This document shows positions 1 through 8,142 of a stretch of DNA of 64,000 bases, one piece after another (the first letter of the stretch is position 1; the number at the start of each line of letters is the position of its first letter). Source of the DNA: Limnohabitans kasalickyi (GTDB taxonomy: Bacteria; Pseudomonadota; Gammaproteobacteria; Burkholderiales; Burkholderiaceae_C); contig OZ248407.1 of NCBI GenBank assembly GCA_965234325.1, positions 806,001 through 870,000 of the forward strand. The letters run 5' to 3'. Under the pieces are notes generated by a model. It was not told where the DNA came from. It did not search any database and worked only from the letters and a program-made list of their open reading frames with translations. Both the position numbers and the translations under genes were made by a program.

Positions 1-16
1 ATGTCAAAGGGCAGAA

Positions 17-1861
17 TCATAGCGCTCGGGGCTGTGCGCTCTGAGGCTGGGCGTGGGTCAGAATGGCTTGCACCAAGATGTATCGGTCAAAGGGCTTGGG
101 CAGAACTTCTCGAAAGCCGAGCGCCAAGCACTCTTTGACGGCGTCTTCGGCCACATTGGCGGTGAGGGCAATGACGGGCACGTCGCGGTAAGGATGGTCG
201 GCATCGTCGCGAATGCGGCGAACCACCTCGGTGCCCGAGATGTCCGGCATGATCAAGTCCATCAACACGAGGTCGTAGCGGTGTTCACGCATTTTGGTCA
301 AGGCATCGTTGCCGTTGATGGCGTGATCAATCAAGGCATTGGGCAGGCCGCGTTTGATGCTGGCGGTGGCCACCAATCGGTTGGTGACGTGGTCGTCGAC
401 CACCAAAATGTCGAGCTCAATGGGGTTGGCGCTGCTGGGGTCAATGGGGCGACGTGCCATGGGGGGCTCGGCCACGTCGATGGGCAATTTGACGGTGAAC
501 GCACTGCCCACGCCGAGGGCGCTTTCAACGCTGATGCTGCCTTTGTGGCTCTGCACCAAGCTGCGCGTGATGGCCAAGCCCAAACCGTTGCCGTGCAAGG
601 CGTTGCCAGCCTTCAAGTCGTTGTCGCTGATTTTGAGCTGCACAAAGGGTTTGAAGATGTTTTCGAGGGCTGATTCAGGCATGCCAGTGCCCGTGTCTTC
701 GACCCGCAGGATCAACTGGCCGAGTTTGAGGTTGTCAGGTGTCGTTTCAAAGCCGATGTGCATGCGCACTTGGCCTCGAGACGTGAACTTCAAGGCGTTG
801 CCTAACAAATTCAAAATAATTTGAGCCAGTCGATGTGCATCCACCAAGGCCCACTGGGGGACGTTGGCGTCGATGTCGAGGGGGTACGTCACGCCCAATT
901 GATCGGCGCGTGGGGACAGGGTTTGGTGTGTGCTGGTCAGCATGTCGCGCAGGTTGACGGGCTGCAAGTTCAGAACCAATTTACCTTGTTGAATTTGCGA
1001 AAAATCCAGCAGGTCGTTGATCACCGTGACCAAGTGCGCAGCAGAGTTGTGCGCACCTTTGACGTACTGGCCGGCGGGTTCTGGCAGCTGTGCGTCGGAA
1101 GACAACAGCCCCAAATAGCCCATGACCGCGTTCAAGGGCGTGCGCATTTCGTGACTCACCATGGCTAAAAATTGGTCTTTGTGTGCGCTGGCCACTTTCA
1201 GGTTGGTGGACAGGTTTTCGAGCCGTGCGTTGGTTTGACGCAGGCGCCGCAGGTGTTGCTCGTTGGCGGTGTCATAAATTTGCACCAAGGCGAGTTGGGC
1301 CAACAGCATGAGAATGAACATGCCCGCTCCAAAGGACAGGGGCTGCCACGCGTTGTCCGCGAGCGGTGTGCTGTCGCTCAGCGATTGCAAGGCAAACTGC
1401 GTGTCGAGCTGGGGCAACCAGCCACGGCTTTGCAAAATGTACAGCGCGATCACGCTCACCATGGAAGCCACCATGGCCAACAAGGAACCCACACGAAAGC
1501 CCATGAAGAGCGGCAGCAAAGGGATGATGGTCAGCCAGGTCAAAACAGGCGACGCGACGCCCCCTGTGATGGCCGCATTGAACAGAACCAAAGCCATGAG
1601 TGTGACTTGATAAATCAAGCAGCCCCATTTCAAGCCTCCCCCGTGGCGCCACACCAGCATTGCGACCAGCATGCACGCGACGGCTGCGGCGCAAGAGCTG
1701 GCGCTTGCGATGTTGCCGAGCCAATATAGCCAAGGCATGAGGCCTAGTAAGCTGACCATGGAGGACATCAAAAACCAGACAAAGTACACGTTTCTACTTT
1801 GGCGTAAGTGAGACGCGAGCTGCCGTTTGATGAAGATGTGGATGTGACGATGGACGTTCAT
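17..1861 (-). CDS. Membrane-bound hybrid sensor histidine kinase with C-terminal receiver domain
   Basis: Inner-membrane two-component sensor, 614 aa. The first ~200 residues hold five or six hydrophobic segments, followed by a short coiled-coil linker. The HisKA H-box (SHEMRTPLNAV) has its His near residue 237. The ATPase domain shows N (LGNALKF), G1 (EDTGTGM) and G2 (HGNGLGLAI) boxes. A receiver domain (LVVDDH, LVLMDLIMPD with the acceptor Asp near 535, ALTAN, PKPF) ends the protein. The layout resembles RpfC without an Hpt domain. No cognate regulator lies beside it, although the left edge of the window limits the view. An ATG 15 codons upstream (1906) is possible, but that stretch is AT-rich and promoter-like, and neither start has a clear Shine-Dalgarno. 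The signal sensed is unknown. Confidence 0.88.
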   Translation of the reverse strand: MNVHRHIHIFIKRQLASHLRQSRNVYFVWFLMSSMVSLLGLMPWLYWLGNIASASSCAAAVACMLVAMLVWRHGGGLKWGCLIYQVTLMALVLFNAAITGGVASPVLTWLTIIPLLPLFMGFRVGSLLAMVASMVSVIALYILQSRGWLPQLDTQFALQSLSDSTPLADNAWQPLSFGAGMFILMLLAQLALVQIYDTANEQHLRRLRQTNARLENLSTNLKVASAHKDQFLAMVSHEMRTPLNAVMGYLGLLSSDAQLPEPAGQYVKGAHNSAAHLVTVINDLLDFSQIQQGKLVLNLQPVNLRDMLTSTHQTLSPRADQLGVTYPLDIDANVPQWALVDAHRLAQIILNLLGNALKFTSRGQVRMHIGFETTPDNLKLGQLILRVEDTGTGMPESALENIFKPFVQLKISDNDLKAGNALHGNGLGLAITRSLVQSHKGSISVESALGVGSAFTVKLPIDVAEPPMARRPIDPSSANPIELDILVVDDHVTNRLVATASIKRGLPNALIDHAINGNDALTKMREHRYDLVLMDLIMPDISGTEVVRRIRDDADHPYRDVPVIALTANVAEDAVKECLALGFREVLPKPFDRYILVQAILTHAQPQSAQPRAL

Positions 1862-1913
1862 GCTGAGTATTAATTCTTTATATTTAATTCTAAAGTATTC
1901 ATGCATCGCGGGT

Positions 1914-1919
1914 TAAAAT
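1914..1919 (+). promoter_or_regulatory. Probable -10 box of the ahcY riboswitch transcript
   Basis: TAAAAT lies about 7 bases before the first paired base of the SAH riboswitch, so transcription would begin at or near helix P1. A matching -35 near 1890-1896 is weak (TAAAGT). This is inferred from spacing and composition only. Confidence 0.4.
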
Positions 1920-1925
1920 ATTGGG

Positions 1926-2043
1926 GTTCGAGGAGCGCTGCAGCCTGTATCCGTCATTTCTGGTGGTGCATAGGTGAGGCTCGAACACACAGGTTCTTTT
2001 GCTGCTTTGTGCGGCGTTGGGCCTCACGTTTCCAACCGCGCTC
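1926..2043 (+). promoter_or_regulatory. S-adenosylhomocysteine (SAH) riboswitch
   Basis: The SAH aptamer core is readable. P1 is formed by GTTCGAG (1926-1932) with CTCGAAC (1980-1986). Between them lies the conserved GAGGAGCGCTGCA segment, and AGGCTCG closes the helix. The pseudoknot strand GCGCTC (2038-2043) is an exact complement of GAGCGC (1933-1938). In this family SAH binding switches on ahcY expression so that the inhibitory product is removed. The insertion between P1 and the pseudoknot (1987-2037) is longer than in the minimal aptamer and can form an extra helix. Position directly upstream of ahcY supports the call. Confidence 0.92.
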
Positions 2044-2113
2044 ACCCACTGTCAACGTGAGGTGAGTTCCGCGGAAATTTCCCGTTTTGGACTCCCGACG
2101 CTTACTGCGCGTT

Positions 2114-2139
2114 GAAAGTGGCTTTGCCAACTTTTGGAG
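2114..2139 (+). promoter_or_regulatory. Hairpin beside the ahcY Shine-Dalgarno, possible expression platform
   Basis: AAAGTGGC (2115-2122) pairs with GCCAACTTT (2126-2134) across a TTT loop with one bulged A. The SD GGAG (2136-2139) follows immediately, 8 bases before the ahcY ATG at 2148. It could gate ribosome access under control of the upstream aptamer; this is inference from position. Confidence 0.4.
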
Positions 2140-2147
2140 TCTCACAA

Positions 2148-3581
2148 ATGAACGCTGTTCTTAAAACCGCCGTCGCCGCCGATTACATCGTGGCTGACAT
2201 GTCTCTGGCCGCTTGGGGCCGCAAAGAAATCAAAGTCGCCGAAACTGAAATGCCCGGTTTGATGGCTATCCGCGAAGAATTCGCCAAAGCGCAGCCCCTC
2301 CAAGGCGCTCGCGTGACGGGCTCTTTGCACATGACCATTCAAACGGCCGTATTGATCGAAACTTTGAAGGCCTTGGGCGCTGACGTTCGCTGGGCGTCTT
2401 GTAATATTTTCTCTACCCAAGACCACGCTGCGGCAGCGATTGCCGAAGCCGGTATTCCTGTGTTCGCCACCAAGGGCGAAACCTTGGCCGAGTACTGGGA
2501 CTACACCCACCGTATTTTTGAATTCGGCGCCAAAGGCACCGATGGCGAAGGCCCCAACATGATCTTGGACGACGGCGGCGATGCCACGTTGTTGATGCAT
2601 TTGGGCAAGCGCGCTGAAACCGATGCGTCGTTGATCGCAAACCCCACCAGCGAAGAAGAAACCTGTTTGTTCAACGCCATCAAGGCCAAACTGGCCATTG
2701 ACCCTACGTGGTACACCCGCAAAGGTGCGCACATCATTGGCGTGACCGAAGAGACCACCACCGGCGTGTTGCGCTTGAACGAGATGGCCGCCAAGGGCAG
2801 CTTGATGTTCCGCGCCATCAACGTGAACGACTCAGTCACCAAGAGCAAGTTTGACAACCTGTACGGCTGCCGCGAATCTCTGGTCGATTCGATCAAGCGC
2901 GCCACCGACGTGATGATCGCTGGCAAAGTGGCTTGTGTGGCCGGTTACGGTGACGTGGGCAAGGGCTCGGCACAAGCCTTGCGCGCTTTGAGCGCCCAAG
3001 TGTGGGTGACAGAGATCGACCCGATCAACGCTTTGCAAGCTGCCATGGAAGGCTACAAAGTCGTGACCATGGAATACGCCGCTGACAAGTGCGACATCTT
3101 CGTGTCGGCCACTGGCAACAAGAACGTGATTCGTTACGAGCACATGGCCGCCATGAAAGACGAAGCCATCGTTTGCAACATCGGTCACTTCGACAACGAA
3201 ATCGACGTCGCTTCGCTGGAAAAGCTGCAGTGGGACGAGATCAAGCCGCAAGTCGACCACGTCATCTTCCCCGATGGCAAAAAGATCACCCTGTTGGCCA
3301 AAGGCCGTCTGGTGAACTTGGGTTGCGCCACCGGCCACCCCAGCTTTGTGATGAGCGCAAGCTTTGCGAACCAAACGATCGCTCAGATCGAGTTGTTCAC
3401 CAAGCAAGACCAATACGAATCTGGCAAGGTCTATGTGTTGCCTAAGCACCTCGACGAAAAAGTGGCACGTTTGCACCTCGAAAAAGTTGGCGCCATGCTG
3501 ACCGTGTTGAGCGACGAGCAAGCCGCCTACATTGGCGTGGCAAAGACCGGCCCTTACAAAGCCGATACGTACCGCTACTAA
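2148..3581 (+). CDS. ahcY: Adenosylhomocysteinase
   Basis: Hydrolyses S-adenosylhomocysteine to adenosine and homocysteine in the cytosol, relieving product inhibition of methyltransferases. The 477 aa product is the long proteobacterial form. The substrate-domain motif GSLHMTIQTAVLIETL lies near residue 58, the NAD-binding glycine-rich loop VAGYGDVGKG near 265, and the C-terminal tail ends KADTYRY, whose Lys/Tyr contact NAD in the partner subunit. The ATG at 2148 is chosen because GGAG sits 8 bases upstream and the protein then begins MNAVLKTAVAADY; a TTG at 2112 would only add an atypical leader. It is the first gene of a run with tlyA and metF, under the SAH riboswitch. Confidence 0.97.
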   Translation: MNAVLKTAVAADYIVADMSLAAWGRKEIKVAETEMPGLMAIREEFAKAQPLQGARVTGSLHMTIQTAVLIETLKALGADVRWASCNIFSTQDHAAAAIAEAGIPVFATKGETLAEYWDYTHRIFEFGAKGTDGEGPNMILDDGGDATLLMHLGKRAETDASLIANPTSEEETCLFNAIKAKLAIDPTWYTRKGAHIIGVTEETTTGVLRLNEMAAKGSLMFRAINVNDSVTKSKFDNLYGCRESLVDSIKRATDVMIAGKVACVAGYGDVGKGSAQALRALSAQVWVTEIDPINALQAAMEGYKVVTMEYAADKCDIFVSATGNKNVIRYEHMAAMKDEAIVCNIGHFDNEIDVASLEKLQWDEIKPQVDHVIFPDGKKITLLAKGRLVNLGCATGHPSFVMSASFANQTIAQIELFTKQDQYESGKVYVLPKHLDEKVARLHLEKVGAMLTVLSDEQAAYIGVAKTGPYKADTYRY

Positions 3582-3608
3582 GCCCTTGCATTTCGTTGCA
3601 TTGCATTG

Positions 3609-4364
3609 ATGCGCGCTGATCAGCTGCTCCTCGACCGTGGCTTGGCCGCTTCGCGCTCTCAAGCGCAGCGGTTGATCGCCTCGGGCGTCGAGTGGCGCTT
3701 AGGCACCAAGCCATGGAAGCTCGTCACCAAGAATGGTGACGAGTTGCCATTACCGAGCGAGCTGCGCTTGCTGGACACCGCCGAGGCACGCTATGTGTCT
3801 CGCGGCGGCTTGAAGCTAGAGGGCGCTCTGCTCAGCAGCGGCCTGACGGCCCAAGGCCTGCGTTGCCTCGATGTGGGGCAAAGCACCGGCGGCTTTACCG
3901 ATTGCTTGTTGCAGCAAGGCGCTGCGCAAGTGGTGGGTTTGGATGTGGGGCACGGTCAGCTACATCCACGTTTGCGCGACGATGCGCGTGTGGTGTGTGT
4001 AGAACGCATCAACGCCCGCGAGTTAGAAGCAGGCGATGCACGGGTGCCTGATGTGCGTGATGGTTTTGATTTGGTGGTGGGCGATGTGTCGTTCATTTCG
4101 CTCACCCTCGTGTTACCTGCGTTGCTGCCTTTGTTGAAACAGGGTGGGACGCTGCTGATGTTGGTGAAGCCGCAGTTCGAGCTGCAGCCTAGCGATATTG
4201 GCAAAGGCGGCTTGGTCAAAGACCAAGCCAGTTATGTTCAGGTCGAGGCGCGTTTGCGCGAGGCCTGTGTTGCATTGCACTTAGAGGTGTTGGGCTACTG
4301 GCCCAGCGCCATTGCCGGTGGCGATGGCAACCAAGAATTTTGGATCGGTGCGCGTCATGCATGA
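3609..4364 (+). CDS. tlyA: TlyA family rRNA methyltransferase (S4 plus FtsJ-like domain)
   Basis: Predicted SAM-dependent RNA 2'-O-methyltransferase, 251 aa. Residues ~1-60 form an S4 RNA-binding domain (RADQLLLDRGLAASRSQAQR). The Rossmann methyltransferase starts near 80, with motif I CLDVGQSTGGFTDCLL and motif IV VVGDVSFISL. The family includes mycobacterial TlyA, which methylates 16S and 23S rRNA, and members often annotated as hemolysins. ATG 3609 is preferred over the TTG one codon upstream. It begins 28 bases after ahcY and metF follows within 23 bases, so it is probably co-transcribed. The target nucleotide in this organism is not known. Confidence 0.9.
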   Translation: MRADQLLLDRGLAASRSQAQRLIASGVEWRLGTKPWKLVTKNGDELPLPSELRLLDTAEARYVSRGGLKLEGALLSSGLTAQGLRCLDVGQSTGGFTDCLLQQGAAQVVGLDVGHGQLHPRLRDDARVVCVERINARELEAGDARVPDVRDGFDLVVGDVSFISLTLVLPALLPLLKQGGTLLMLVKPQFELQPSDIGKGGLVKDQASYVQVEARLREACVALHLEVLGYWPSAIAGGDGNQEFWIGARHA

Positions 4365-4386
4365 CGCGCCAATGAGAGAGACAGCT

Positions 4387-5235
4387 ATGACGGTCAACAA
4401 CAGTTTGAGCATTGAGTTTTTTCCACCTAAAACCCCTGAAGGTGCAGACAAGTTGCGCGCGGTGCGTCAAGCCTTGTACACACTCAAGCCGCAGTTTTGC
4501 TCCGTCACGTTTGGCGCTGGTGGCTCGACGCAGGCCGGCACCATCTCGACGTTGAGTGAAATTTTGAGTGAAGGCATGATGGCAGCCTCGCACTTCTCCT
4601 GCGTCGGCGCCACGCGCGACAGCGTGCGTCACCAGTTGGCCGAATTCAAAGCCATGGGCGTCAAGCGCTTGGTGGCATTGCGCGGCGACTTGCCCAGCGG
4701 CTATGGCGCAGGCGGTGAGTTTCAATACGCCAGCGATTTGGTGGCCTTCATCCGTGCCGAAACGGGCGATGACTTTGGCATTGAAGTGGCGGCTTATCCA
4801 GAGATTCACCCACAAGCCAAATCAGCTGAGGCTGACTTGCAAGCCTTTGCCACGAAGGTCAAGGCGGGAGCTGATTCGGCCATCACACAATACTTTTACA
4901 ACAGCGATGCGTATTTCCGTTTTGTGGAAGACGCTGACAAATTGGGTGTGCACATTCCGATCGTGCCCGGCATCATGCCCATCACCAGTTCGTCTCAGTT
5001 GCTGCGTTTTTCAGATGCATGCGGTGCGGAAATTCCACGTTGGATTCGTTTGCGTCTGCAGGGCTACGGTGACGACATGGCTTCTATCAAAGCCTTTGGT
5101 TTGGAGGTGGTGACCGATTTGTGTGATCAATTGCGCTGCGCCGGGGCGCCAGGCTTGCATTTCTACAGCATGAACCAAAGCGCATCGACGTTGGCCATTT
5201 GTGAGAATTTGGGGCTTTTGAAGTCAGCCATTTGA
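4387..5235 (+). CDS. metF: 5,10-methylenetetrahydrofolate reductase
   Basis: FAD enzyme that makes 5-methyl-THF, the methyl donor for homocysteine remethylation. The 282 aa length matches MetF. It begins with the hallmark SIEFFPPKTPEG, where the Glu is catalytic, and contains CSVTFGAGGST, LVALRGDLP, IEVAAYPEIHP and DSAITQYFYN. The ATG at 4387 is favoured because GAGAGA precedes it at 4375-4380 and the product starts at the family's usual N-terminus; an upstream ATG at 4372 is possible. It follows tlyA after a 22-base gap. AhcY and MetF act at neighbouring steps of the methyl cycle, which explains the operon. Confidence 0.96.
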   Translation: MTVNNSLSIEFFPPKTPEGADKLRAVRQALYTLKPQFCSVTFGAGGSTQAGTISTLSEILSEGMMAASHFSCVGATRDSVRHQLAEFKAMGVKRLVALRGDLPSGYGAGGEFQYASDLVAFIRAETGDDFGIEVAAYPEIHPQAKSAEADLQAFATKVKAGADSAITQYFYNSDAYFRFVEDADKLGVHIPIVPGIMPITSSSQLLRFSDACGAEIPRWIRLRLQGYGDDMASIKAFGLEVVTDLCDQLRCAGAPGLHFYSMNQSASTLAICENLGLLKSAI

Positions 5236-5300
5236 TGGCTGATGGATGTCGGGTTCGTGTCGGCGTGCCGTCAAATGGGCAGGCCGCGCGACCTTTGCCA

Positions 5301-5325
5301 AGCCAGCCTCGTGCTGGCTTTTTTG
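5301..5325 (+). terminator. Rho-independent terminator after metF
   Basis: AGCCAGC (5301-5307), loop CTCGT, GCTGGCT (5313-5319), then a run of five T. It ends the ahcY-tlyA-metF transcript just before the 3' end of the convergent paaE. Confidence 0.85.
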
Positions 5326-5331
5326 TTGGTT

Positions 5332-6420
5332 TTAGCGCTCGTCAAAGCTCACCACCACTTGGTTGGTGGTGGGGCGCGCTTGGCAACTCAGCACAAAGCC
5401 TTGTGCCATTTCCCACGGTTCGAGGGTGAAGTTTTTGCTCATCTCAACGTGGCCTTCCATCACCTTGGCGCGACAGGTGCAGCACACGCCACCTTTGCAG
5501 GAGTAGGGCAAGTCCAAGCCGTGGTTGAGGGCCACGTCCAGCACATGGTCGTCGGGGCCCATGGTCATGTCATAGGGCTTGCCGTCCAAGACGATGCGGA
5601 GTTGGATCGCTTTTTTTGACGGGTCTGTTTGCGTGGCGCTGCGCTTGCGTGGCGTTGCTGGCGTGCTGGACGTGAAGCGCTCGGAATGCACGCGTTTGGC
5701 AGAAACGCCCGCCTGAATCAGGGCAGCTTCGGTGGCTTCAATCATGGCTTCGGGGCCACACACAAACACCTCATCCATGCTTTTCACGGGCAGCAGTGCC
5801 GCGATGATGGCGCGAACTTTGTCGCCATCAATGCGGCCTTCCAGCAAGGGCACTTCTTGGGATTGGCGCGACAAGATGTGGATCAAGGTCAAGCGGTCGG
5901 GGTAACGGTCTTTCAGGTCCTGCAGCGCTTCGTTGAACATCACGCTGGCCATGTGCCGGTTGCCATAGACCAAGGTGAATTTCGATTCAGCTTGACTTTG
6001 CAGTGTGCTGGCCATGATCGACAAGATGGGCGTGATGCCCGAGCCTGCTGCAAAGCCCACCCGGTGCAAAGCGCGCGGACGTTGCACGCCAAAGCGGCCT
6101 TGTGGCGGCATGACTTGCAAGGTGTCGCCAGCTTTGAGTTGCGTGGTGGCCCAATTCGAGAACAGGCCACCGTCAACTGCGCGAATGCCCACTTGCAACA
6201 CGCCATCCCGTGCCAAGGTTTGTGGCGTCGAGCAGATGGAGTAGCTGCGGCGTACATCTTGTCCGTCGATGGTGGCGCGCAGGGTCAAAAACTGACCAGG
6301 TTCAAACGCAAACGTGCTTTGCAACTCATCGGGAATACGAAAGCTGAGTGCAACCGCACTTGCGGCCTCCGCATCGACGCTGTACACGGAGAGGTTATGA
6401 AATTGAGGGGCTGCAGACAT
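5332..6420 (-). CDS. paaE: Phenylacetyl-CoA 1,2-epoxidase reductase subunit PaaE
   Basis: Passes electrons from NAD(P)H to the PaaAC oxygenase, 362 aa. The N-terminal ferredoxin-reductase part binds FAD (RRSYSICSTP) and NAD(P) (GFAAGSGITPILS, FVCGPEAMIEA). The C-terminal plant-type ferredoxin carries a [2Fe-2S] cluster on YSCKGGVCCTCRAKV plus a later LSCQA cysteine. It is the last gene of the paaABCDE operon, 20 bases after paaD. Length and domain order are those of PaaE (PaaK in older naming). Confidence 0.95.
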   Translation of the reverse strand: MSAAPQFHNLSVYSVDAEAASAVALSFRIPDELQSTFAFEPGQFLTLRATIDGQDVRRSYSICSTPQTLARDGVLQVGIRAVDGGLFSNWATTQLKAGDTLQVMPPQGRFGVQRPRALHRVGFAAGSGITPILSIMASTLQSQAESKFTLVYGNRHMASVMFNEALQDLKDRYPDRLTLIHILSRQSQEVPLLEGRIDGDKVRAIIAALLPVKSMDEVFVCGPEAMIEATEAALIQAGVSAKRVHSERFTSSTPATPRKRSATQTDPSKKAIQLRIVLDGKPYDMTMGPDDHVLDVALNHGLDLPYSCKGGVCCTCRAKVMEGHVEMSKNFTLEPWEMAQGFVLSCQARPTTNQVVVSFDER

Positions 6421-6440
6421 GGGACTGGCCTGTTCAAAAA

Positions 6441-7061
6441 TTAATAGGGTTTGAAGTAATCAAACGGCTCCATGCATGACAAGCACTTGTAAAGCGCTTT
6501 GCAGGCGGTGGAGCCAAAGTGAGAGGTTTCTGTGGTGTCGTGCGAGTCGCATTGTGGGCAGGGAACCACCTCGGGCTTGTTTGCGCGTGCTGCGAACTGC
6601 ACCACGGTAGAGCCTGCTGCGGTGTCACTTGTAGCGCCACAACGCGCGGGTGGGGCGATGCCGTAGGCGCGGAGCTTATCGCGCGCGGCTTGGCTCATCC
6701 AATCGGTGGTCCATGCGGGCGCCAATTGGGTTTGCACGCGGGTGTTCACACCCAAACTGGCCAATGTGGCATGCACGTCATCTTCAATTTGGCCCATGGC
6801 GGGGCAGCCGCTGTAGGTGGGGGTGATGACCACTGTCCAGCTGCCGTCGCTTTGCAGCACCACATCACGCAAGATGCCCATTTCACGCAGGGTGACGACG
6901 GGAATTTCGGGGTCGGTCAAGGTGTCGAGCGCCGCCCAAATGCGTGCGAGCGGCGTGGCTCGATGTGTGGCCGTTGATGATGGATTCTTTGGCGCTGATG
7001 CCGCAGATCCCATCGTTGCAGCCAATGCCATGGAAGCGGATGTGGCAGCGGCGTTCACCAC
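6441..7061 (-). CDS. paaD: Phenylacetate degradation protein PaaD, MIP18/DUF59 family
   Basis: PaaD is needed for activity of the phenylacetyl-CoA epoxidase, probably in Fe-S assembly on its reductase. The DUF59 domain spans roughly residues 40-115 (LTDPEIPVVTLREMGIL, TYSGCPAMGQIEDD). The C-terminus has a zinc-ribbon-like pattern, CPQCDSH and CLSCMEPFDYF. The GTG start at 7061 overlaps the paaC stop by 7 bases and leaves an Ala-rich N-terminus of ~38 residues. Internal ATGs at 7031 or 7013 are alternatives nearer to the usual family start. Confidence 0.93.
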   Translation of the reverse strand: MVNAAATSASMALAATMGSAASAPKNPSSTATHRATPLARIWAALDTLTDPEIPVVTLREMGILRDVVLQSDGSWTVVITPTYSGCPAMGQIEDDVHATLASLGVNTRVQTQLAPAWTTDWMSQAARDKLRAYGIAPPARCGATSDTAAGSTVVQFAARANKPEVVPCPQCDSHDTTETSHFGSTACKALYKCLSCMEPFDYFKPY

Positions 7062-7837
7062 ACGCCTTGTGGGTGCGCGCGTGCCAAGCTTTGCATCTCG
7101 GCGAGCAAAAAGCCCAAATGTTCGGAATGCAAACCGTGCTTGCCGGTGTGCACAAACCCGTCCGTGGAGGGCTGCTGCAAGGTGGCGTCTGCGATGCCGT
7201 TGCTCACCAAGGTTTGCCAGTCGTTGCGCACGGTCGCGGTGTCGACGCCAATGCCTGCTGAGGCGGCTTGTGACTCAAAGTCGCTGGCTGACCAAAACTC
7301 TTGGGTGTAGGGCAGCAAGTGGTTCAGCGCCGCTTGTGTTTTGGCGTGCGACACCTCGGTGCCATCGCCCAAGCGCACCAGCCAATCGTGCGAGTGACGC
7401 AAGTGATAACGCACTTCTTTGATGGACTTGGCTGCAATGGCGGCCAAGTGCGTATCTTGTGAGGATTGCAGTTTTTCCCACACCAAACCCATCAAGCTGC
7501 TGTACAAAAAGTTGCGCACGATGGTGACGGCGTAGTCGCGGTTGTCCACGGCGTAACCCACCAAGGCGGCATGATGCGGTAACTCCAGCAAGGTGTAGTT
7601 GCGAAAGTCTGGCACGTCACGGAAGTAAGCCAAGCTGTCTTCGGTCGCGCCATCGCCTTTGAGAGTAGCCGCGTGTTGGTAAAGCATGCGGGCTTGGCCA
7701 ATCAGGTCCAAGCTGATGTTGGCCATGGCAATGTCTTCTTCCAAGATGGGGCCGTGGCCACACCATTCGGCGTTGCGTTGGCCCAGCACCAAGGCGTTGT
7801 CGGCCAAGTGCAGCACGTAATCCAAATGCGCCGACAT
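7055..7837 (-). CDS. paaC: 1,2-phenylacetyl-CoA epoxidase structural subunit PaaC
   Basis: PaaC is the ferritin-like, non-catalytic partner that forms the core of the epoxidase with PaaA; 260 aa. Helices carry GQRNAEWCGHGPILEEDIAM and KSIKEVRYHLRHSHDWLVRLGDGT, typical of PaaC. The ATG at 7837 overlaps the paaB stop as TGATG; a GTG at 7840 is one codon earlier. The overlap implies translational coupling with paaB. Confidence 0.95.
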   Translation of the reverse strand: MSAHLDYVLHLADNALVLGQRNAEWCGHGPILEEDIAMANISLDLIGQARMLYQHAATLKGDGATEDSLAYFRDVPDFRNYTLLELPHHAALVGYAVDNRDYAVTIVRNFLYSSLMGLVWEKLQSSQDTHLAAIAAKSIKEVRYHLRHSHDWLVRLGDGTEVSHAKTQAALNHLLPYTQEFWSASDFESQAASAGIGVDTATVRNDWQTLVSNGIADATLQQPSTDGFVHTGKHGLHSEHLGFLLAEMQSLARAHPQGVW

Positions 7838-8142
7838 CACATGTGCCCCACGTCGTCAGGGATGACGTAGAAAGTGGGGTGGCGGTAAATTTTGTCGCTG
7901 GCAGGTTCGAAGAATTCGGCTTTGTCGTCAGGGGCGCTGGCGGTGATGGCGTTGGAAGGCACCACCCAAATGCTCACGCCTTCTTGGCGGCGGGTGTACA
8001 CGTCGCGTGCCATTTGCAGCGCGTGTTGCGCATCACTGGCGTGTAGGCTGCCGCAGTGCTTGTGCTCCAAGCCTTGTTTGCTGCGCACAAAAACTTCCCA
8101 CAGGGGCCACTCGTTCAATGCTTTGGGGCTTGCTTGGCTCAT
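7837..8142 (-). CDS. paaB: 1,2-phenylacetyl-CoA epoxidase subunit PaaB
   Basis: Small subunit (101 aa) that bridges the PaaAC core. The family signature WPLWEVFVRSKQGLEHKHCG is near the N-terminus, followed by ARDVYTRRQEGVSIWVV. The start at 8142 is set by the SD AAGGAGG and by an ATGA overlap with the paaA stop; longer readings run into paaA. It is translationally coupled at both ends of the gene. Confidence 0.95.
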   Translation of the reverse strand: MSQASPKALNEWPLWEVFVRSKQGLEHKHCGSLHASDAQHALQMARDVYTRRQEGVSIWVVPSNAITASAPDDKAEFFEPASDKIYRHPTFYVIPDDVGHM

